Source: Clostridia bacterium (GTDB taxonomy: Bacteria > Bacillota > Clostridia > Monoglobales > Monoglobaceae). From it: a stretch of 64,000 bases of DNA. Each line of letters starts with the position of its first letter. Within the stretch, counting starts at the first letter, position 1. Below are positions 60,549 to 64,000 of this stretch, in pieces. Location: positions 124,001 to 188,000 of the forward strand of contig JAFTJA010000004.1 of the NCBI GenBank assembly GCA_017456605.1, in the 5' to 3' direction. The notes under the pieces were generated by a model that saw nothing but the letters and a program-made list of their open reading frames with translations, had not been told where the DNA came from and did no database searches. A program made the translations under genes and the position numbers.

Positions 60549-61424
60549 ATGGCAAATGCTATTGCAAAATTCAAAAAGTACATTGATACCCTTGACGAAG
60601 TTTACAAGGTATCATCAGTGACATCCGTTCTCGACGGCAACAGCCGACTTGTGAGAATGGGAGCAAATGCAAACGAGATTATTATTCCCAAGATGAGCAT
60701 GGACGGTCTTGCGGATTACAGCCGTGAAAACGGTTATATCGGCGGTGATGTAACCCTCACCAACGAAACAGTTACGTTCAATTATGAAAGAGGCCGTTCT
60801 TTCACAATCGATGCAATGGACAACGAAGAAACAGCAGGTGTGGCTTTCGGTCAGCTTTCGGGCGAATTCATCAGAACAAAGGCGGCTCCTGAAATCGATG
60901 CATTCCGCTTTGCACAGTATGCAGGCACTCAGGGTATCGGTCTTGCTGAGGGTGACCTTGATGACCCTCAGGATACACTTGCGGCACTTATTGAGGCACA
61001 GAACGCAATGGATGAAGCAGAAGTTCCCACAGAGAGCAGAGTTTTGTTTATTACCCCTGTGCTTTATAACGGCGTTATGAACATTGACACCACAAAATCA
61101 AAGGCGGTACTTGATTCATTCTCACAGATTGTAAAGGTACCCCAGAGCAGATTTTATACCGCAGTAAATCTTTATGACGGTTCATCTGAGGGCGAAACCG
61201 CAGGTCACTTTGTGAAAGATGCAGAAAACGGCAGAAACATCAACTTTATGGTGGTTGAAAAGTCAGCAACAATCCAGTATCAGAAGCACGTGGTGAGCAA
61301 GGTTGTTACACCTGAAGAAAACCAGGTATCTGATGCGTGGAAGTTCTTCTATCGTTCTTATGGCATTGCGGATATTTATGAAAACAAGACAAACGGCATT
61401 TATCTTCACAAGGCAACAAAATAG
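60549..61424 (+). CDS. phage major capsid protein
   Basis: The 291-aa product is probably the major head protein: NAIAKFKKYIDTLDEVYK at the N-terminus, SRLVRMGANANEIIIPKMSM, a typical E-loop region (GGDVTLTNETVTFNYERGRSF) and SRVLFITPVLYNGVM later on. Such capsids share the HK97 fold. Position between scaffold and connector genes supports it. TTGGAGG precedes the ATG at 60549; the frame is open from 60528 but that part has no ribosome site. Confidence 0.88.
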   Translation: MANAIAKFKKYIDTLDEVYKVSSVTSVLDGNSRLVRMGANANEIIIPKMSMDGLADYSRENGYIGGDVTLTNETVTFNYERGRSFTIDAMDNEETAGVAFGQLSGEFIRTKAAPEIDAFRFAQYAGTQGIGLAEGDLDDPQDTLAALIEAQNAMDEAEVPTESRVLFITPVLYNGVMNIDTTKSKAVLDSFSQIVKVPQSRFYTAVNLYDGSSEGETAGHFVKDAENGRNINFMVVEKSATIQYQKHVVSKVVTPEENQVSDAWKFFYRSYGIADIYENKTNGIYLHKATK

Positions 61425-61441
61425 CATTGGGGAGGACAATT

Positions 61442-61534
61442 GTGCGATTTGTAGGACTTGTTGATAAAAATAACACAGCCGCAAGAAATCCAAAAAAGAA
61501 AAAGGCGGTGAAGAACAAGGATGTTAAAAAATAA
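61442..61534 (+). CDS. 30-aa basic phage protein between capsid and connector
   Basis: A GTG-started frame, six bases after GGGGAGG, encodes MRFVGLVDKNNTAARNPKKK and ten more residues, rich in Lys, then stops; its end overlaps the start of the next gene by 14 bases. The product is too small for standard gene calling. A good ribosome site in an otherwise unexplained gap, overlap with the next gene and the very basic tail argue that it is translated. A head-completion or DNA-binding role is a guess. Confidence 0.6.
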   Translation: MRFVGLVDKNNTAARNPKKKKAVKNKDVKK

Positions 61535-61874
61535 AATAAGCTTTGAATTTTATTACAATACATACAACTGCCAGAGTGAGGGAGTACTTAATGCGGAAAA
61601 TTTTGACCGGTATATAAACCGGGCAAAACGGGTGCTTGACAGCTTCATATGTTGTGACAGCTTAAAAAGCGAAGAAAGTCTTGCTGTTATGCTCTGCGTC
61701 TGCGAAATTGCCGAGGCTTTATATCGCGAGGAAAATATAAGTGCGATAAAAAGCGAGAACATTGACGGTTATTCGGTTACCTTTGAAAGGGAAGGCTGTG
61801 GCAAGAAAAAAATAAGGGACATTGTGCTTGGCCGCCTTGGAAAGACGGGCATTCTTTATTCGGGGGTGGAGTAA
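61521..61874 (+). CDS. phage head-tail connector protein
   Basis: A 117-aa product following the capsid gene. The helical pattern with FDRYINRAKRVLDSFICCDSL and LCVCEIAEALYREENI resembles the gp6/gp15-type head-tail connectors that bind under the portal. AAAGGCGGTGA precedes the ATG. Its stop overlaps the ATG of the next gene (TAATG). Confidence 0.72.
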   Translation: MLKNKISFEFYYNTYNCQSEGVLNAENFDRYINRAKRVLDSFICCDSLKSEESLAVMLCVCEIAEALYREENISAIKSENIDGYSVTFEREGCGKKKIRDIVLGRLGKTGILYSGVE

Positions 61875-62197
61875 TGCTTGAAAATGGAGTTGTTACCATA
61901 TTTGCACAAGAGGCAAAAGGTGGAGACTTTTTGAAAGTAGTGTGCTGCCCTGCATGGGTACACAAAAAGGAAAGACTCCGCAGCAAGGCAGACGGCGTTT
62001 ATCGACGCGATAGCTTTGATGTGAGGATTGACCTTAAGCATGTGAAAAATGTTTCGGCGGGGGATTTGATTTTCTTTGGTGAAATGGAACAGAACGATTT
62101 TTCTGCTCATAAATGCAGGAGAATTGCAACGGTTGCCAAAAATGAAGCAGGGAGCTTCCCGCACTGGCATTTGCAGGCGGAGTATGAATACAGATAA
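61874..62197 (+). CDS. phage head-tail adaptor / stopper-like protein
   Basis: A 107-aa protein, beta-rich, with VVCCPAWVHKKERLRSKADG and VKNVSAGDLIFFGEMEQND. Size and position (second gene after capsid, overlapping the first connector by one base) are those of SPP1 gp16-type stoppers. No family is recognised from sequence alone, so it is assigned by synteny. Confidence 0.6.
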   Translation: MLENGVVTIFAQEAKGGDFLKVVCCPAWVHKKERLRSKADGVYRRDSFDVRIDLKHVKNVSAGDLIFFGEMEQNDFSAHKCRRIATVAKNEAGSFPHWHLQAEYEYR

Positions 62198-62218
62198 TGA
62201 GCAAAAGGAGAGGTTTTT

Positions 62219-62632
62219 ATGATTGAAAAAATGGCGGAATTTCTTTCGACCTGTCCGTATCTTGCAGAAAGCGGGGTCAAGGTGAATTATCTTGAGGCAG
62301 AACCTTTTTCAGCGGCGCTTATTATGTGTGGCGAAGACATACCTCTCACCCGGTATACAGATGGCGGACAGATAAGAAGTATGAATTTTATTCTGGCACT
62401 CAGACAGGAATACAGTGGAGCAAATACCCACAACAACCTGGCAGCAAAAAGGTGCGAGGAAATAGAAGAGTGGGTAAATGTGCAAAACGACAATGGAATT
62501 TTGCCCGAGACAGAAGATAAAAGGCGGGTGATGTCTGTGTCAGTTGAAAAGGGGTTTGAAATAATCCATACCGGAAGTGTTGATGCAAGGTTTGAGGCAG
62601 AAATAAAAGTGGTTTATTTTATGGAAAAATAA
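62219..62632 (+). CDS. phage minor capsid / tail terminator-like protein
   Basis: A 137-aa protein with FLSTCPYLAESGVKVNYLEAE near the start, NFILALRQEYSGANTHNNLAA in the middle, and an end similar to tail terminators (FEIIHTGSVDARFEAEIKVVYF). Synteny with Clostridium and Listeria siphophages puts a minor capsid or tail-completion protein here. AAAAGGAGAGG precedes the ATG. Terminator assignment is likely but not proved. Confidence 0.7.
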   Translation: MIEKMAEFLSTCPYLAESGVKVNYLEAEPFSAALIMCGEDIPLTRYTDGGQIRSMNFILALRQEYSGANTHNNLAAKRCEEIEEWVNVQNDNGILPETEDKRRVMSVSVEKGFEIIHTGSVDARFEAEIKVVYFMEK

Positions 62633-62697
62633 TTTTATGCAGAGGTGCAGAAGGATTGTATGGTCTCTGGCCTCTGCTTTTTTTAAGGAGGATTTTT

Positions 62698-63180
62698 ATG
62701 TCAGAAATAATTAAGAGATTTAAGCAGCTGGCGTTTTACGGCGTTCCGGCAGAGAATGGCGAAGGTTATACTTTTTTCAGAATGAAAGGCTTTGACGAGA
62801 TTTCAACAGCCAAAAATCCCAAGGAATATTCAAGACAGTATATCGACGAAGAGTTTGAACAGACCGATGTGGTGGGATACACACCGTCGATTTCTTTTGG
62901 ATTTGACAGATTTTTGGATGACGCGGTTCATGATGATATCATCTCCATATTCAATCACGAAAAGGTGGGTGCTGATGCGGTGCGACCCATAATTATGGTG
63001 GATATGGCTGACGACGAAAAAGGCGCTGTGATGCGTGATTTTTCGGTTATTGCCGAAAATGAGGGCAGTGGTATGGATGCCTATAAGTACAGCGGAACTT
63101 TCAGAGTCAAAGGCGAAAAGGCATTTGGAAAAGCAACCAGCACTGATGACTGGCAGACTTGTACCTTTGAAAAAAATTAA
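62698..63180 (+). CDS. phage major tail tube protein
   Basis: A 160-aa protein in the tail tube position, with VPAENGEGYTFFRMKGFDEIS at the start and the repeated beta pattern of tail tube proteins (TPSISFGFDRFL, YKYSGTFRVKGEKAFG). A long non-contractile tail is suggested because no sheath gene stands before it. TAAGGAGGATTTTT precedes the ATG at 62698; the open frame from 62656 is not supported. Confidence 0.82.
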   Translation: MSEIIKRFKQLAFYGVPAENGEGYTFFRMKGFDEISTAKNPKEYSRQYIDEEFEQTDVVGYTPSISFGFDRFLDDAVHDDIISIFNHEKVGADAVRPIIMVDMADDEKGAVMRDFSVIAENEGSGMDAYKYSGTFRVKGEKAFGKATSTDDWQTCTFEKN

Positions 63181-63256
63181 TATTTGCTGAAAACTGCCCG
63201 CACAAAGGTTCGCTTATGCGGGCAGAAAATTCAAAAACAGTGACTTGGAGGTAAAA

Positions 63257-63580
63257 ATGGTTCTTGAGATATATGGTACGCAGGCGGAAATAAAGGAAAA
63301 TAAAAAGATTCTTTCCCTGTGCGGTGAAATAAAAGATTTGGCAGAGGTGCAGCTTAAGCAGATTGCTACATCAGAGGGAGACGAAAGGCACACGTGTGAC
63401 GGAGTAATGAAGTTTTTGGAGGACAGCCTTGAAAAGCTTGTGGGCAAGAGACAGGCAAAAAGAATTTTCAAAAACACAGAAAGGACAATCCCCAAGCTTT
63501 CGGGAGCGCTTTGTTACATTATTTCTGAAATTGGTCTGCGCCTTGGAAGAGCGGAGAGTGACGCGGATGATGAAAACTGA
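63257..63580 (+). CDS. phage tail assembly chaperone, gpG-like
   Basis: A 107-aa helical acidic protein after the tail tube gene, with LEDSLEKLVGKRQAKRIFKNT. In siphophages this slot holds the first tail assembly chaperone (lambda gpG; here Gp14-like of A118-type phages), which prepares the tape measure. The following gene overlaps its last codons in a different frame (ATGATG within the stop region). TTGGAGGTAAAA precedes the ATG at 63257. Confidence 0.68.
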   Translation: MVLEIYGTQAEIKENKKILSLCGEIKDLAEVQLKQIATSEGDERHTCDGVMKFLEDSLEKLVGKRQAKRIFKNTERTIPKLSGALCYIISEIGLRLGRAESDADDEN

Positions 63581-64000
63581 GCTTTTAAACTGTGCTGAAA
63601 AGGTTGAAATAGACGGAGTTGAATATCCCATAAACACGGATTTTTCGGTCTGGATTGAGATTGAGCAGATTTTTCTTTTGAAAGAAGACAGCGAAAGGGA
63701 TGCGGCCAGAATTCTGACTCTTGCATATCCGCATCTTCCGCACGAGCCAAAGGCTGCTTTTGAAAAGGTATTTTGGTTTTATTCAGGGGGTGAGGGTTTA
63801 GAGAAAGCACCTTGCCGAAATTTGGGCGCGCCTCTTTATAACCTGAAAAAAGATTTCAAATATATTTGGGCGGATTTTTACGGGAAGTTTGGGATAGACC
63901 TCATTAAGACAAAAATGCATTGGTGGCAATTTCGGTTGTTGCTTTCGTCCTTGGATGAAAATTGCAGGTTTTCAAAAATTGTGGCATACAGGTCGGTTGA
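63567..64000 (+). CDS. phage Gp15-like tail assembly protein (3' truncated by window)
   Basis: The frame starts at ATG 63567 (or 63570), inside the last codons of the previous gene, and is open to the window end (over 140 aa). It shows TDFSVWIEIEQIFLL, KYIWADFYGKFGIDL, KMHWWQFRLLLSSL and FSKIVAYRS, the pattern of Bacteriophage Gp15 proteins from A118-like siphophages, which lie between the tail tube and tape measure genes. The MHWWQF and RS endings are the best support. The tape measure gene should follow beyond 64000. Confidence 0.85.
   Translation, partial: MMKTELLNCAEKVEIDGVEYPINTDFSVWIEIEQIFLLKEDSERDAARILTLAYPHLPHEPKAAFEKVFWFYSGGEGLEKAPCRNLGAPLYNLKKDFKYIWADFYGKFGIDLIKTKMHWWQFRLLLSSLDENCRFSKIVAYRSV

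Overview
The window is a chromosomal segment of a spore-forming, anaerobic, low-to-moderate GC Firmicute of the class Clostridia, probably a gut Oscillospiraceae-like organism. The basis is the Rnf complex in clostridial order (rnfC-D-G-E-A-B), pyruvate phosphate dikinase, a gerA-type germinant-receptor operon, split transketolase, DUF4364/DUF6472-type proteins, strong AGGAGG ribosome binding sites and TTGACA/TATAAT promoters with 17-bp spacers. The species cannot be named from sequence alone. No rRNA, tRNA or CRISPR array was seen.

Layout. 1-4153: 3' end of rnfC and complete rnfDGEAB (Na+/H+-translocating ferredoxin:NAD oxidoreductase). 4208-5044: a tiny DUF6472-like gene and an intergenic stretch packed with inverted repeats, a 16-bp direct repeat and the fossil 3' end of a second ppdK. 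5045-9896: ppdK, tadA, an HPr-like protein without the phosphorylatable His, and divergent mtaB. 9936-14020 (minus): gerAA-AB-AC plus a small two-TM protein. 14211-19695: VanW-type wall protein, amidase, secreted protein, yycH-yycI pair. 20015-26345: asnS, a TPR protein, recG, fakA-like and asp23-like genes. 26591-39598: a long co-directional series rlmB-comM-trmL-degV-DUF4364-mnmG-rlu-addA-glycosyltransferase-DUF554-dut. 39658-45878 (minus): cysK, split transketolase, yitT family, mrnC, cysS, cysE. 46265-51605: membrane glycosyltransferase, DUF6106-like, an AcpS-NnrD fusion, alr, an antitoxin candidate with ndoA/mazF, and a secreted protein. Then ispE, ftsH (minus) and a membrane-anchored cyclophilin (plus).

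55527-64000 is the left end of a siphovirus-type prophage or phage-derived element: divergent repressor and Cro-like genes around tandem promoters and repeated operators, a zinc-ribbon-like protein, a sigma-like late activator, then a DNA packaging, head and tail cassette that runs off the window. There is no integrase and no replication gene between the genetic switch and the terminase. This unusually short early region raises the possibility of a domesticated, PBSX-like or gene-transfer-agent-like element, and is the main discovery candidate here.

Several genes too short for routine calling were found by eye: a 59-aa two-TM protein after gerAC, a 50-aa ORF opposite yycI's terminator, and a 30-aa basic ORF between the capsid and connector genes. 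The 5' truncated rnfC and the 3' truncated phage Gp15-like gene are cut by the window edges.
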